The notes below the pieces were generated by a model that saw nothing but the letters and a program-made list of their open reading frames with translations, had not been told where the DNA came from and made no database searches. A stretch of 64,000 bases of DNA. Source: JACVRW01 sp052038485 (GTDB taxonomy: Bacteria > Actinomycetota > Thermoleophilia > Solirubrobacterales > Thermoleophilaceae). Positions 18,506 through 26,990 of this stretch are shown here, piece by piece (the stretch's first letter is position 1; each line of letters opens with the position of its first letter). A program made the translations under genes and the position numbers. The stretch covers positions 5,315 to 69,314 of the forward strand of contig JBQGCL010000173.1 in the NCBI GenBank assembly GCA_052038485.1, in the 5' to 3' direction.

Positions 18506-18877
18506 CTAGCTCTCCTCGAGCACTTCCTGCGCCACCGCGAACGCCGTGTTCGCCGCAGGCACGCCGCAGTAGATCGCGCTCTGGAGCAGGACTTCCTTGA
18601 TCTCGTCCTCCTCCAGGCCGTTGCGCAGCGCGGCGCGTATGTGCATTCGCAGCTCCTCGAAGCGCCCCAGCGCGATCAGCGCGGTCAGCGTCATCGCGCT
18701 CCGGGTGCGCCGGTCCAGGCCCGGTCGCGTCCAGATCTCGCCCCACGCGTAGCGCGTGATCAGGTCCTGGTAGTCGGCGGTGAACGGCGTCGTGCGCTCG
18801 ATCGCGCGGTCCACGTGCTCGTCGCCGAGCACCTCGCGGCGCACCTTCATCCCGCGCTCGTGCGGCTCATCCGCCAT
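18506..18877 (-). CDS. pcaC: 4-carboxymuconolactone decarboxylase
   Basis: 123 residues from ATG 18877, chosen because GAGGAGGGG lies just upstream; an in-frame ATG at 18898 is earlier but poorer. The carboxymuconolactone decarboxylase fold is clear: RRTRSAMTLTALIALGRFEELRMHIRAAL and LLQSAIYCGVPAANTAF, with the conserved Glu/Cys/His region. It decarboxylates gamma-carboxymuconolactone to beta-ketoadipate enol-lactone, the third step after protocatechuate cleavage. It overlaps pcaB by 11 nt and ends the pca unit. It is a stand-alone PcaC, not the PcaL fusion seen in many actinobacteria. Confidence 0.93.
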   Translation of the reverse strand: MADEPHERGMKVRREVLGDEHVDRAIERTTPFTADYQDLITRYAWGEIWTRPGLDRRTRSAMTLTALIALGRFEELRMHIRAALRNGLEEDEIKEVLLQSAIYCGVPAANTAFAVAQEVLEES

Positions 18878-20117
18878 CGCCCCTCCTCTCGTGCGCATCC
18901 AGCGCGCGGTCCACGAACGCCTCCGCCGAGCCCAGATATCCCGCCGGGTCGAGCGCGCTGTCGATCTCGTCGGGCGTGAGCGAGACGGAGTCGTCGTCGA
19001 TCAGCTCGTCGCGCAGCGGGCGACCCGACGCGGATGCGCGCTCGGCTGCGGCCCAGACGACCGCCTTCGCGTCGGGCCGGCCGAGCCGCGTCGCCACCGC
19101 CTCGGTCAGCAGCAGCCCGGCGGTCAGGTCCAGGTTGGCGCGCATCCGGTCGGCGTGGACCTCGAGTCCGTCGAGCCCCTCCGCCAGCGCCGCCGCCGCG
19201 CCGCCGGTCAGCGCCAAAGCCCGCGACAGCGCCTCCCACTCCGCCTGCCACGCCCCCGCCGCCCGCTCGTGCTCCTGCGCCTGCGTCCCGATCAGCACCG
19301 ACGCCGCACCCCTCACCCCGTGCGCGCAGGCGATCGCCAGCGCCGCCCCGACCGGATTGCGCTTGTGCGGCAGGGTCGAGGACCCGCCCCGCCCCCCGGC
19401 CGACGACTCCGACGCCTCCCCCACCTCGGTCTGCGCCATCAGCTTCACGTCGAGCGCGATCTTCTCGACCGCCCCGGCGGCCAGCGCGAGGGCGGCGCCG
19501 AGCTGCCCGATTCGCAAGCGGCGCGTGTGCCAGGGCAGCAGCGGCTGCTCCAACTCCAGCTCGGCGGCGACGGCGGCGGCGACCGAGAGCCCGTCGTCGG
19601 CCAACGAGGCGAGCGTTCCCGCCGCGCCGCCCAGCTCGGCTTCGAGCGGCACGTCACGCAGCAGCACGCGGGCCTCGTCCACGGAGACGAGCCATCCCGC
19701 CGCCTTGAAGCCGAAGGTCGTGGGCAGCGCCTGCTGGAGCAGAGTGCGAGCCGCCATCGGCGTGCCGCGATGCGAGCGCGCGAGCTCGGCGCAGCGGGAG
19801 GCGACCCGCGCGAGCGACCCGTCGATCAGCGGCAGCGTGCGTTTGGCGACCAGCACCGCCGCCGTGTCCATCACGTCCTGGCTCGTCGCCCCACGGTGGG
19901 CCCCGTCGGGGAGCGCCTTCACGAGCGAGGGAACGGGGTTTCCCGCGGAGGGATCCGTCAGGGCAGGCGGCGAGACGGACGCGATCTGAGCGGCGAGCTC
20001 GTCATCCCCCTGCGCCCGCGCCAGCGCCGCCTCGAAGTCGAGCATCGCCTGCACCCAGGCGCGCTCGCCGGTGGCTTCGCGCACGTCCGCCGGGACGAAC
20101 AGCGCGTCAAACGGCAA
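18867..20117 (-). CDS. pcaB: 3-carboxy-cis,cis-muconate cycloisomerase
   Basis: 416 residues; TTG 20117 is the likely start, overlapping pcaG by 11 nt. It belongs to the fumarase/aspartase superfamily: GATSQDVMDTA, then the signature GGSSTLPHKRNPVGA. It cyclises beta-carboxymuconate to gamma-carboxymuconolactone, the second step of the protocatechuate branch. Argininosuccinate or adenylosuccinate lyase is excluded by context, since it sits between pcaG and pcaC. Confidence 0.95.
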   Translation of the reverse strand: MPFDALFVPADVREATGERAWVQAMLDFEAALARAQGDDELAAQIASVSPPALTDPSAGNPVPSLVKALPDGAHRGATSQDVMDTAAVLVAKRTLPLIDGSLARVASRCAELARSHRGTPMAARTLLQQALPTTFGFKAAGWLVSVDEARVLLRDVPLEAELGGAAGTLASLADDGLSVAAAVAAELELEQPLLPWHTRRLRIGQLGAALALAAGAVEKIALDVKLMAQTEVGEASESSAGGRGGSSTLPHKRNPVGAALAIACAHGVRGAASVLIGTQAQEHERAAGAWQAEWEALSRALALTGGAAAALAEGLDGLEVHADRMRANLDLTAGLLLTEAVATRLGRPDAKAVVWAAAERASASGRPLRDELIDDDSVSLTPDEIDSALDPAGYLGSAEAFVDRALDAHERRGDGG

Positions 20118-20676
20118 AGAAGGTCGTCTCGCGGTCGCCTTGCAAGTTGATGTCGAACCGTAGCCCGCCGTCGTCCGGAACGGCCACGAGGGCCGCCCGC
20201 GCCGCGGCGTCCTCGATCGAGCGCAGCACCGGATCGGCCTCGTTGGCCGCGCTCTCGTCCGGGAAGTACACCCGCGTGACCAGCCGCTTCAGCAGCCCGC
20301 GGGCGAACACCGACACCTCGATGTGCGGCGCCTGCATCTCCCCGTTCGGCCCGGGCACGGCGCCCGGCTTCACCGTCACGAGCTCGAAGCGCCCGCCGGC
20401 GTCGGTCTGCGCGCGGCCGAAGCCGTCGAAGCCGTCCTCGAGGGGGATCTCGTCGCGCGTGTCCACCGGGTGCGCGTAGCGCCCGGCGGCGTTCGCCTGC
20501 CAGATCTCGATCATCGTGTCGTTGACCGGCACGCCCTCGCCGTCGCTCACCGTTCCGAACAGACGCACGGCGCCTGGATGATCGGCCGGCACCAGGTCCG
20601 GACCGATGAACCCGTCGTCGACCCCGATCGCGAAGTAGGGGCCGACGGTCTGCGAGGGGGTCGGCATCAACCGCAC
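20107..20676 (-). CDS. pcaG: protocatechuate 3,4-dioxygenase alpha subunit
   Basis: 189 residues, GTG 20676, one base after the pcaH stop. It has the intradiol dioxygenase beta-sandwich (PTPSQTVGPYFAIG; IEIWQANAAGRYAHP) but the iron-ligand positions found in the beta chain are incomplete: GAVPGPN has no Tyr and PHIEVSVF keeps only one His, as expected for the non-catalytic alpha chain. It pairs with PcaH to cleave protocatechuate between the two hydroxyl-bearing carbons. Confidence 0.95.
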   Translation of the reverse strand: MRLMPTPSQTVGPYFAIGVDDGFIGPDLVPADHPGAVRLFGTVSDGEGVPVNDTMIEIWQANAAGRYAHPVDTRDEIPLEDGFDGFGRAQTDAGGRFELVTVKPGAVPGPNGEMQAPHIEVSVFARGLLKRLVTRVYFPDESAANEADPVLRSIEDAAARAALVAVPDDGGLRFDINLQGDRETTFFAV

Positions 20677-20677
20677 G

Positions 20678-21403
20678 TCAGTCCTCCATCGGCGTGGCGT
20701 CGCGGCCGCGCAGGACGATGTCGAAGCGATAGGCGAGCGCCCACTCCTCGATCGTGTTGTCGAGGTCGAAGGCGGAGATCATGCGGTCGCGGTGCTTGGG
20801 GTCGCGCACCGAGTGGAAGATCGGGTCCTGGAAGAACAGCGGGTCGCCCGGGAAGTACATCTGCGTGACCAGGCGCGTGGCGAACGCCGGCCCGAACACG
20901 GAGAAGTGCACGTGCTCGGCGCGCCAGGCGTTCGGGTGGTTCGGCCACGGATACGCGCCCGGCTTGACCGTGATGAAGCGGTAGCGGCCCTCGTCGTCTG
21001 TCAGACAGCGGCCGGCGCCCGTGAAGTTGGGGTCGAGCGGCGCGGGGTGGCCGTCGACCACGTGCCGGTAGCGGCCGGCCGCGTTGGCCTGCCAGATCTC
21101 GACGAGCGTCCCGCGCACCGGGCGCCCGTCGCCGTCCAGCACCTGGCCGTGCAGGATGATCCGCTCGCCGAGCGGCTCGCCCTCGTGCTGCCGGGTCAGG
21201 TCGTGGTCGAGCTCGCCGATGCGGTCGTGCCCATAGACCGGGCCCGTGACCTCGGAGAGCGTGTGCGGAAGGAGCAGCAGCGGCTTCTTGGGTGCGCGTG
21301 TGCGGGTGGCCACGTAGTCCGCGTACAGGTAGGGCGGATCGACCTCCGCGTCGTCGCGCCGATAGCCGACGATCTCCACTCCCCGTGTCACCCGTTGGGC
21401 CAT
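20678..21403 (-). CDS. pcaH: protocatechuate 3,4-dioxygenase beta subunit
   Basis: 241 residues with an AAAGGAAA ribosome binding site. All four Fe(III) ligands can be read: Tyr in NAAGRYRHV, Tyr in GAYPWPN, and two His in AEHVHFSV, matching the catalytic beta subunit. The order pcaH-pcaG is conserved widely. The reaction is intradiol ring opening of protocatechuate with O2 to beta-carboxy-cis,cis-muconate. Protocatechuate would come from the pobA product at the head of the cluster. Confidence 0.96.
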   Translation of the reverse strand: MAQRVTRGVEIVGYRRDDAEVDPPYLYADYVATRTRAPKKPLLLLPHTLSEVTGPVYGHDRIGELDHDLTRQHEGEPLGERIILHGQVLDGDGRPVRGTLVEIWQANAAGRYRHVVDGHPAPLDPNFTGAGRCLTDDEGRYRFITVKPGAYPWPNHPNAWRAEHVHFSVFGPAFATRLVTQMYFPGDPLFFQDPIFHSVRDPKHRDRMISAFDLDNTIEEWALAYRFDIVLRGRDATPMED

Positions 21404-21418
21404 TCGCGTTTCCTTTCC

Positions 21419-22159
21419 TCAGCTGCGGACCATCCGCAGCACGTCCCGGAGATACAGGAGGTGGTCCTTCATCGCCCGTTCGGCGCGCGGCGCGTCGCCC
21501 TTCTCGATCGCGGCCAGCAGCGCCTCGTGCTGCTCGACGATCGCCGACTGCACGATCGCCCCGTGCAGCGCGGTGTTGACGGACGGCTGCACGACCTCGA
21601 AGACCCACCCCGTCAGCGCCTGGAGCATTCGGTTGCCGCCCGCCGCGGCGATCGCCTCGTGGATCTGGCTGTCGAAGTGAGCCAGCTCGTCCAGGTCGGA
21701 CGCTGCCGAGGCCGCCTCGACGGCGTCGCGCAGGCGGCGGACATCGTCCGCATCGGCATGGTAGGCGGCCAGCCCGGCCAGCGGCACCTCCAGCAGCAGG
21801 CGGGCGTCGAGCAGCTCCTCGAGCGTGACCGAGCCCGTCTCGAGCATCATCGCGATCGCGTCGCTGAGGCTGCGGCCCATCCCCTCGTCCGCGGTGTGCG
21901 CGACGAAGATGCCGCCGCCCGGGCCCTTGCTCGCCCGGATCAGGTTGCCGCTCGCGAGCAGCTTGAGCGCCTCGCGCAGGGTCGGCCGGCTGACGCCGAA
22001 GTCGGAGGCGAGGTCCTCCTCGCGGCCGAGGAAGTCGCCCGGCCCGAGCCCCTCCTCCTGGATGTAGTGCTGGATCTGGATGGCGACCTGCTCGCTGGCG
22101 CCGCGAATCAGCCGCGTTCGGGGCCGTGGCGAGCGAACTCGCGTGCGCTCGTTTGTCAC
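21419..22159 (-). CDS. GntR-family (FadR/FCD) transcriptional regulator
   Basis: 246 residues from GTG 22159 (GTGA overlap with the ligase gene). N-terminal winged helix: LGREEDLASDFGVSRPTLREALKLLASGNLI; then GGGIFV. The C-terminal helical FCD domain includes ELLDARLLLEVPLAG, HFDSQIHEAIAAAGGN and EQHEALLAAIEKGD, whose Asp and His residues bind a metal or carboxylate effector in this family. Position inside the cluster suggests control of pca genes in response to an aromatic acid or intermediate, in place of the IclR-type PcaR or LysR-type PcaQ known elsewhere (inference). A candidate operator lies at 23446-23463. Confidence 0.88.
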   Translation of the reverse strand: MTNERTRVRSPRPRTRLIRGASEQVAIQIQHYIQEEGLGPGDFLGREEDLASDFGVSRPTLREALKLLASGNLIRASKGPGGGIFVAHTADEGMGRSLSDAIAMMLETGSVTLEELLDARLLLEVPLAGLAAYHADADDVRRLRDAVEAASAASDLDELAHFDSQIHEAIAAAGGNRMLQALTGWVFEVVQPSVNTALHGAIVQSAIVEQHEALLAAIEKGDAPRAERAMKDHLLYLRDVLRMVRS

Positions 22160-23388
22160 TGGCCCGACCACTTCGCCGAGCGCTCGTCCACCACCCGGCG
22201 CGCCTTTGAGTCGTGGCGCGGCAGCACCCCGGGCGTCACCGGCACGACGCGCACGCGCAGGCCGAGCTGCTTGCGCATCACGTCCTGGAGCTCGCGCGCC
22301 GCCTTGCCGTCGGCCAGCTCGACCTCCAACTTGATCTCGTCCATGCCGCTCGGCTCGGAGTAGAAGGTGATGCGGAACTCGCCCGAGCCGCTGGCGTGAC
22401 GCACCGCCTCCTCGATCGCCGACGGGTAGACGTTCATGCCGCGGATCACGACCATGTCGTCGGCCCGGCCGACGATCCCGCCCGGCAGCCAGCGGCCCTC
22501 GTGGCCGGCCGGGCAGCGCTCGGCGGTGTTCACGACGACGTCCCCGGTGCGATAGCGCAGCACCGGGAAGCCGGTCCGGCGCAGCGGCGTGAGCAGCAGC
22601 TCGCCGCGCTCGCCGAGCGGGGTCGGGTGCAGCTGCTCGTCGACGATCTCGCAGATGAACTCGCTCTCGTCCACGTGCAGGCCGTGGCCGTCGGGGCAGG
22701 GGTAGCCGAAGGGGCCCGCCTCGGTCAGCCCGGCGTGGTCGATGCAGCGCGCTCCGAAGCCCTCCTCGATGCGCGCCCGCACGGCCGGCAGCGAGGCTCC
22801 CGGCTCGCCGGTGCAGAGCACGTGCGCGACCGAGTCGAGCGCCGACTCCAGCCGCTGCTCCACGGCGACCTCGAGCAGCCGCAGCGCGTAGGTCGGCGTG
22901 CACCAGATCGCAGTGGCGCCGAGCTCGTCGATCGTCTGGAGGCGCTGGGTCGAGCCCATGCCGCCGAGTGCGATCGCCATCGCACCGACCTCCTCGAGCC
23001 CGGCCTTGGCCGCCCAGAACTGCACGTGCGGGCCGAACGAGTAGGTCAGCGCGACCCGGTCGTCGGCCCCCACGCCGGCGACCGTCAGCGTGTGCGCGAA
23101 GCGCTCGCGCCACCAGGCCCAGTCCTCGCTCGTGTCGAGCACCCGCAGCGGCGGCCCGGTCGTGCCGCTGGTCTGATGCAGCTGGGTGTAGCGGTCGAGC
23201 GGGTAGGTCAGGTTGGTGCCGAACGGCGGGTGGCGCTCCTGGTCGTGAACCAGCTCGAGCTTGGTGAGCGGCGGGATCTCGCCGAGAGCGGGATCGTCGC
23301 CGAGGTCGAGCGCCTCTAGACGCTGGCTCCAGAACGGGTTCCGCTCCCGGACCAGCTGCACGAGCTCGCGCAGGCGGTCGGAAGCCAT
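22156..23388 (-). CDS. phenylacetate-CoA ligase-like (PaaK-type) adenylate-forming ligase
   Basis: 410 residues from ATG 23388 with GGAGG seven bases upstream; an earlier start at 23448 would run through the A/T-rich control region. Motifs: AMP-binding QLHQTSGTTGPPLRV, then GEPGASLPAVR, VLRYRTGDVV and the C-terminal GMNVYPSAIEEAV with a Lys-containing tail. The PaaK branch activates aryl acids such as phenylacetate as acyl-CoA. In a pob/pca cluster the substrate may be an aromatic acid that enters the pathway, or a side route through a CoA thioester (inference). Confidence 0.85.
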   Translation of the reverse strand: MASDRLRELVQLVRERNPFWSQRLEALDLGDDPALGEIPPLTKLELVHDQERHPPFGTNLTYPLDRYTQLHQTSGTTGPPLRVLDTSEDWAWWRERFAHTLTVAGVGADDRVALTYSFGPHVQFWAAKAGLEEVGAMAIALGGMGSTQRLQTIDELGATAIWCTPTYALRLLEVAVEQRLESALDSVAHVLCTGEPGASLPAVRARIEEGFGARCIDHAGLTEAGPFGYPCPDGHGLHVDESEFICEIVDEQLHPTPLGERGELLLTPLRRTGFPVLRYRTGDVVVNTAERCPAGHEGRWLPGGIVGRADDMVVIRGMNVYPSAIEEAVRHASGSGEFRITFYSEPSGMDEIKLEVELADGKAARELQDVMRKQLGLRVRVVPVTPGVLPRHDSKARRVVDERSAKWSGQ

Positions 23389-23434
23389 CGGGTTGCCTCC
23401 GTTGATGTTGGACCCGGCGATGGCCACCGTGACA

Positions 23435-23463
23435 ACCGTATCACTCAAATATCAGACAATTTG
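23435..23463 (-). promoter_or_regulatory. A/T-rich promoter and operator candidate of the ligase-gntR-pca unit
   Basis: The 78-base gap before the ligase gene holds an island much richer in A/T than its surroundings. A -10-like TACGGT (23440-23435) lies just downstream of the dyad CAAAT-N8-ATTTG (23446-23463), which would overlap the -35 region. The dyad centre reads TTGTCTGAT, similar to the GT..AC cores bound by FadR-type regulators. Autoregulation by the GntR protein is inferred. Confidence 0.45.
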
Positions 23464-23466
23464 AAT

Positions 23467-24648
23467 TTATTCGGGAAGGTCGAGCCCGACGTAGTTCTCG
23501 GCCAGCGAGGTGGAGGCCGCGCGCGAGCCGCACACGTAGTCGAGCTGCGCGACTTGGAGCTTCGCCTGGAAGCCGTCGACGTCGTCGGGCATCCGGTGCA
23601 GCATCGAGGTCATCCACCACGAGAAGTGCTGCGTGTGCCAGACGCGCCGCAGGCAGGTGTCCGAGTAGGCGGCCAAGAGGCTGTCGTCGCCGGTCGAGAA
23701 CCAGCGCTCGAGCGCGTCGGCCAGCACCTTCACGTCGGCGACGGCCAGGTTCAGCCCCTTCGCGCCGGTCGGCGGGACGATGTGCACCGCGTCGCCGGCG
23801 AGGTAGAGGCGGCCGTGCTGCATCGGCTCGGTCACGAAGCTGCGCATCGGGGTGATGCCGCGCTCGAAGATCGGTCCCTCGTTGAGGCGGAAGTCGCCGC
23901 TCGCGAGCCGCAGCTGGAGCTCCTCCCAGATGCGCTCGTCGGGCCAGGCCTCGAGCTCGTCGGTCGGCTCGCACTGGAGGTAGAGCCGCGTGACCGTCGG
24001 CGATCGCATGCTCTGCAGCGCGAAGCCGCGCTCGTGATGGGCGTAGATCAGCTCGTCGCTGGACGGCGCCGCCTCGGCGAGGATGCCGAGCCAGGCGAAC
24101 GGCCACTCGCGCTCGTGGAAGGTCAGCACGCCCGCCGGAACCGCCCCGCGGCAGACACCGTGGAAGCCGTCGCAGCCGGCGATCACGTCGCAGCGCAGCA
24201 GGTGCTCCTCGCCCTCGTGGCGGAAGCGCAGCGCGGGCGCGTCGGTCTCGATGCCCTCGGGGCGCACGTCGTCGACCTCAAACAGGAGCGGCCCGCCGAA
24301 ATCGAGCCGCGCGGCGATCAGGTCCTTGACGACCTCCTGCTGGCCGTAGACCGTGATCGCGCGCCCGGTCAGGTCCGCGAAGTCGATCCGGTGGCCGCGC
24401 TCGGCGAAGCGCAGCTCCACGCCGTGGTGCACGAGCCCCTGGCGCTCCATGCGCTCGCCCACGCCGATCCGCTTGAGCAGGTCGACCGTCCCATGCTCGA
24501 GCACGCCGGCGCGCACGCGCTGCTCGACGTACTCGCGGCTGCGGTCCTCCAGCACGACGGCCTCGATCCCGCGCAGGTGCAGGAGGTGGCCGAGGACGAG
24601 CCCGGCCGGGCCCGCGCCGACGATCCCCACCTGGGTCCGCTCATTCAT
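23467..24648 (-). CDS. pobA: 4-hydroxybenzoate 3-monooxygenase
   Basis: 393 residues from ATG 24648, the family's usual length. Dinucleotide-binding QVGIVGAGPAGLVLGHLL, the R-x-G loop VRAGVLEHGTVDLL, the DG motif AGCDGFHGVCRGAVP and the second FAD motif YLAGDAVHIVPPTGAKGLN are conserved, as is FSWWMTSMLHR near the C-terminus. The enzyme hydroxylates 4-hydroxybenzoate to protocatechuate with NAD(P)H and O2, feeding PcaGH. Its start codon overlaps the start codon of the divergent transporter (CATG at 24646-24649), so its promoter must lie inside that gene. Confidence 0.96.
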   Translation of the reverse strand: MNERTQVGIVGAGPAGLVLGHLLHLRGIEAVVLEDRSREYVEQRVRAGVLEHGTVDLLKRIGVGERMERQGLVHHGVELRFAERGHRIDFADLTGRAITVYGQQEVVKDLIAARLDFGGPLLFEVDDVRPEGIETDAPALRFRHEGEEHLLRCDVIAGCDGFHGVCRGAVPAGVLTFHEREWPFAWLGILAEAAPSSDELIYAHHERGFALQSMRSPTVTRLYLQCEPTDELEAWPDERIWEELQLRLASGDFRLNEGPIFERGITPMRSFVTEPMQHGRLYLAGDAVHIVPPTGAKGLNLAVADVKVLADALERWFSTGDDSLLAAYSDTCLRRVWHTQHFSWWMTSMLHRMPDDVDGFQAKLQVAQLDYVCGSRAASTSLAENYVGLDLPE

Positions 24649-25849
24649 GTCAGCATTTCTTACTCTTTCCGCGATCGCAAAGCCAGCACCCGCCAGCTCG
24701 GACCAGCTCGCGTCGCGGGGACGGCGCGCCCTCGCGACCGGCGTAACGCTCGTGGCCACCGGGGCGCTACCCGGCTTTCTCGCCGCGGCGCTCGCGCCGA
24801 ACATCCGCGACGACTTCCCCTTCTCGAGCTCGTCGCTGGGCGTCGCGACCGCGCTCTACTACCTGGTCAGCATGGTCCTCTCGACGCCGATGGGCCGGCT
24901 GGTCGAGCGGATCGGGGCGGTCGCCGGCGTACGCGGCTCCGCCGGCCTGACCGCGCTCGCCTGCCTGCTCGTGGCGGCCTTCGCGAGCGACGCGGCGTCG
25001 TTGATCGTGCTGCTCTCCTTCGCCGGGATCGGCAACGCGCTGGCCAGCCCGGCGGTGAGCGCCTCGCTCAAGCACGAGATCGCACCGGCTCGGCGCGGGC
25101 TGGCGTTCGGGTCGCAGCAGGCCGGCGCGTCGATCGGCGCGCTGCTGGCGGGCCTCGCGCTGCCGGCGGTCGCGATCCCGTTCGGCTGGCAGTGGGCATA
25201 CGTCGGCGTGGCGGCGCTGGCGCTGGCGGCAGCCGCGGCGTCGCCCGCGGGCATCCCGCGCCCACATCCGGCCGAGCGCGGCCGGCCGCCGCGCGGGCTC
25301 AACGTCGTGCACGCGATCGGGCTCACCGCGTTCCTGGCGAGCGCGGCGAGCGTCGGCTTCATCGCGTTCCTGGTCAGCTACTCGGTCGACCGCGGCATCT
25401 CCGACAGCGAGGCCGGCATCCTGCTGGCCGTGGTGAGCGGCTGCGCGGCGGCTTCCCGGATCGCGCTGGGGGTGCTGGCCGACCGCGGCAGCCAGGACGC
25501 GTTGCGACCCGTCCCGGCGATGTTCCTGGTCAGCGCGGCCGGCTACCTGCTGCTGATCGTCGGCGAGCCGATCGTGATCGTGATCGCCGCGCTCGCGGTC
25601 GGCAGCTTCGGCTGGGCGTGGCCGGGGGCGCTCAACCTGGCCGTCGTTCAGTACAGCCCGGACGCGCCGGCCTGGGCTGTCGGGGTGATGCTGGGCGGGC
25701 TGTTCGCCGGCGCGGTGGCGGGACCGCTCGCCATCGGCCTGCTCGCGCACGCCGACCACTTCGCGCTCGCCTGGATCATGTGCTCGGTGTTCGCGCTGCT
25801 CGCGGCGGCGACGGTGGTGGCCGTTCGCCGGGCTGGGTATCGTTCCTGA
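24647..25849 (+). CDS. MFS transporter
   Basis: 400 residues with about 12 membrane helices. The loop between helices 2 and 3 reads STPMGRLVERIG, a relaxed MFS motif, and helix 4-5 contains GSQQAGASIGALLAGLALP. ATG 24647 is the only plausible in-frame start; the next candidate, GTG 24752, would cut into helix 1. Divergence from pobA suggests uptake or export of an aromatic acid (inference). No ribosome binding site precedes it. Confidence 0.85.
   Translation: MSAFLTLSAIAKPAPASSDQLASRGRRALATGVTLVATGALPGFLAAALAPNIRDDFPFSSSSLGVATALYYLVSMVLSTPMGRLVERIGAVAGVRGSAGLTALACLLVAAFASDAASLIVLLSFAGIGNALASPAVSASLKHEIAPARRGLAFGSQQAGASIGALLAGLALPAVAIPFGWQWAYVGVAALALAAAAASPAGIPRPHPAERGRPPRGLNVVHAIGLTAFLASAASVGFIAFLVSYSVDRGISDSEAGILLAVVSGCAAASRIALGVLADRGSQDALRPVPAMFLVSAAGYLLLIVGEPIVIVIAALAVGSFGWAWPGALNLAVVQYSPDAPAWAVGVMLGGLFAGAVAGPLAIGLLAHADHFALAWIMCSVFALLAAATVVAVRRAGYRS
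25838..25843 (+). promoter_or_regulatory. -10 box (TATCGT) before small membrane gene
   Basis: TATCGT lies inside the last codons of the transporter gene, its first T 15 bases before ATG 25853, giving a leader of about three bases. Confidence 0.35.
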
Positions 25850-25852
25850 CCC

Positions 25853-26092
25853 ATGCGGATCGCCTTGGTCGTCCTCCCCACCTGGCTGCTGCTCGCGGCG
25901 CCCGCCTTCGCCGGCGACAACGGCGAGGGCCTGGTCGGCGAGACCGACGACCGCATCATCACCTTCTTCTGCCTCGGCCTGGTCGTGGCCTTCACGCTGC
26001 TGGTCACGCTGCTGACCGCGTGGCAGTCGTCGCTGGAGCGGCGCAAGGAAGAGCGCAAGGCGAGCGAGCTGCGCAAGCGCGTCGGCTGGTAG
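25853..26092 (+). CDS. small membrane protein with signal-like N-terminus
   Basis: 79 residues. Residues 1-20 look like a signal peptide ending in APAFAGDN; a second hydrophobic helix spans about residues 35-57, then a charged tail (RRKEERKASELRKR) predicted helical and cytoplasmic. I do not recognise the family. It begins three bases after the transporter stop. Confidence 0.65.
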   Translation: MRIALVVLPTWLLLAAPAFAGDNGEGLVGETDDRIITFFCLGLVVAFTLLVTLLTAWQSSLERRKEERKASELRKRVGW

Positions 26093-26106
26093 CTCCCAGA
26101 AAGGCC

Positions 26107-26130
26107 GCAGCCCCGTCGGGGCGGGGCTGC
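26107..26130 (+). terminator. hairpin terminator candidate
   Basis: GCAGCCCCG-TCGGGG-CGGGGCTGC is a perfect 9-bp stem with a 6-base loop, 15 bases after the small membrane gene. No T-tract follows, as is common in high-GC actinobacteria. Confidence 0.6.
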
Positions 26131-26222
26131 GAGCGCGAGGAGGGATCTGCACTGACAATGCTGGCGCCCCACGAGGGCTCCGGTGTGAACAGTCTGAGAA
26201 ACCTCTGGCAAGCTTCCCCGCC

Positions 26223-26990
26223 ATGCCCGACGACGTCAGATACGAGCGCAGCGGCGCCGCCGCGGTCCTCACGATCGACCGCCAGGAGCGCCGCAACGCC
26301 ATCGACGGGCCGACCGCGGAGCTGCTGACCGAGGGCTACCGGCGTTTCGTCGCCGACGACGAGGCGCGCGTGCTGGTCATCACCGGCGCCGGCGAGCTGG
26401 CCTTCTGCGCCGGGGCCGACCTGAAGGCGATCGAGAGCTTCGCCCCGCGGCTCGGGCTCGAGGACGGGCCGCTGGGCTTCACGCGCCTGATCTCGCCCAA
26501 GCCGACGATCGCCGCGATCTCGGGCTGGTGCCTCGCCGGCGGGCTCGAGCTCGCGCTCTGGTGCGACCTGCGCATCGCCACCGAGGACGCCAAGCTCGGC
26601 TTCACCGAGCGCCGCTTCGGCGTCCCGTTGATCGACGGCGGCACGCAGCGCCTGCCGCGCATCGTCGGGCTCGGCCGCGCACTCGACATGATCCTCACCG
26701 GCCGGATCGTCGAGGCCGAGGAGGCCGAGCGGATCGGGCTGGTCACGTCCGTCGTGCCGGCCGGGCAGCACCTGGCGCGTGCGGTCGAGATCGCGGAGGC
26801 CCTCGCCCGCTTCCCGCAGGACACGATGCTCGCCGACCGCGCCGCCGCGCTCGAGGGCATCGGGCTCACGTTCGAGGAGGGCATGCGGCTCGAGGCGCGC
26901 TCCGCCCTCCCCACGCGCGAGACCGCCTGGGCGGGTGCGTCGCGGTTCGCCGCCGGCGAGGGCCGCGGCGGCGCCGGCGCCGGGGTCTGA
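26223..26990 (+). CDS. enoyl-CoA hydratase/isomerase family (crotonase) protein
   Basis: 255 residues. Oxyanion-hole segments are AFCAGADLKAIE and GWCLAGGLELALWCDLRIA; the region FTERRFGVPLIDGGTQRLPRIVG is typical. Glu of GGLELA-type and Asp in LIDGG sit near the expected acid/base positions. It acts on a CoA thioester, but hydratase, isomerase and hydrolase activities cannot be told apart. The stop overlaps the ATG of the ABC ATPase gene (TGATG), an odd pairing. No clear -10 box or ribosome binding site precedes it. Confidence 0.85.
   Translation: MPDDVRYERSGAAAVLTIDRQERRNAIDGPTAELLTEGYRRFVADDEARVLVITGAGELAFCAGADLKAIESFAPRLGLEDGPLGFTRLISPKPTIAAISGWCLAGGLELALWCDLRIATEDAKLGFTERRFGVPLIDGGTQRLPRIVGLGRALDMILTGRIVEAEEAERIGLVTSVVPAGQHLARAVEIAEALARFPQDTMLADRAAALEGIGLTFEEGMRLEARSALPTRETAWAGASRFAAGEGRGGAGAGV

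Noticed and set aside
23461..26328. A 955-codon open frame on the plus strand over pobA and the transporter
   Set aside because: It is the antisense or out-of-frame shadow of two well-identified genes, as usual in GC-rich DNA.
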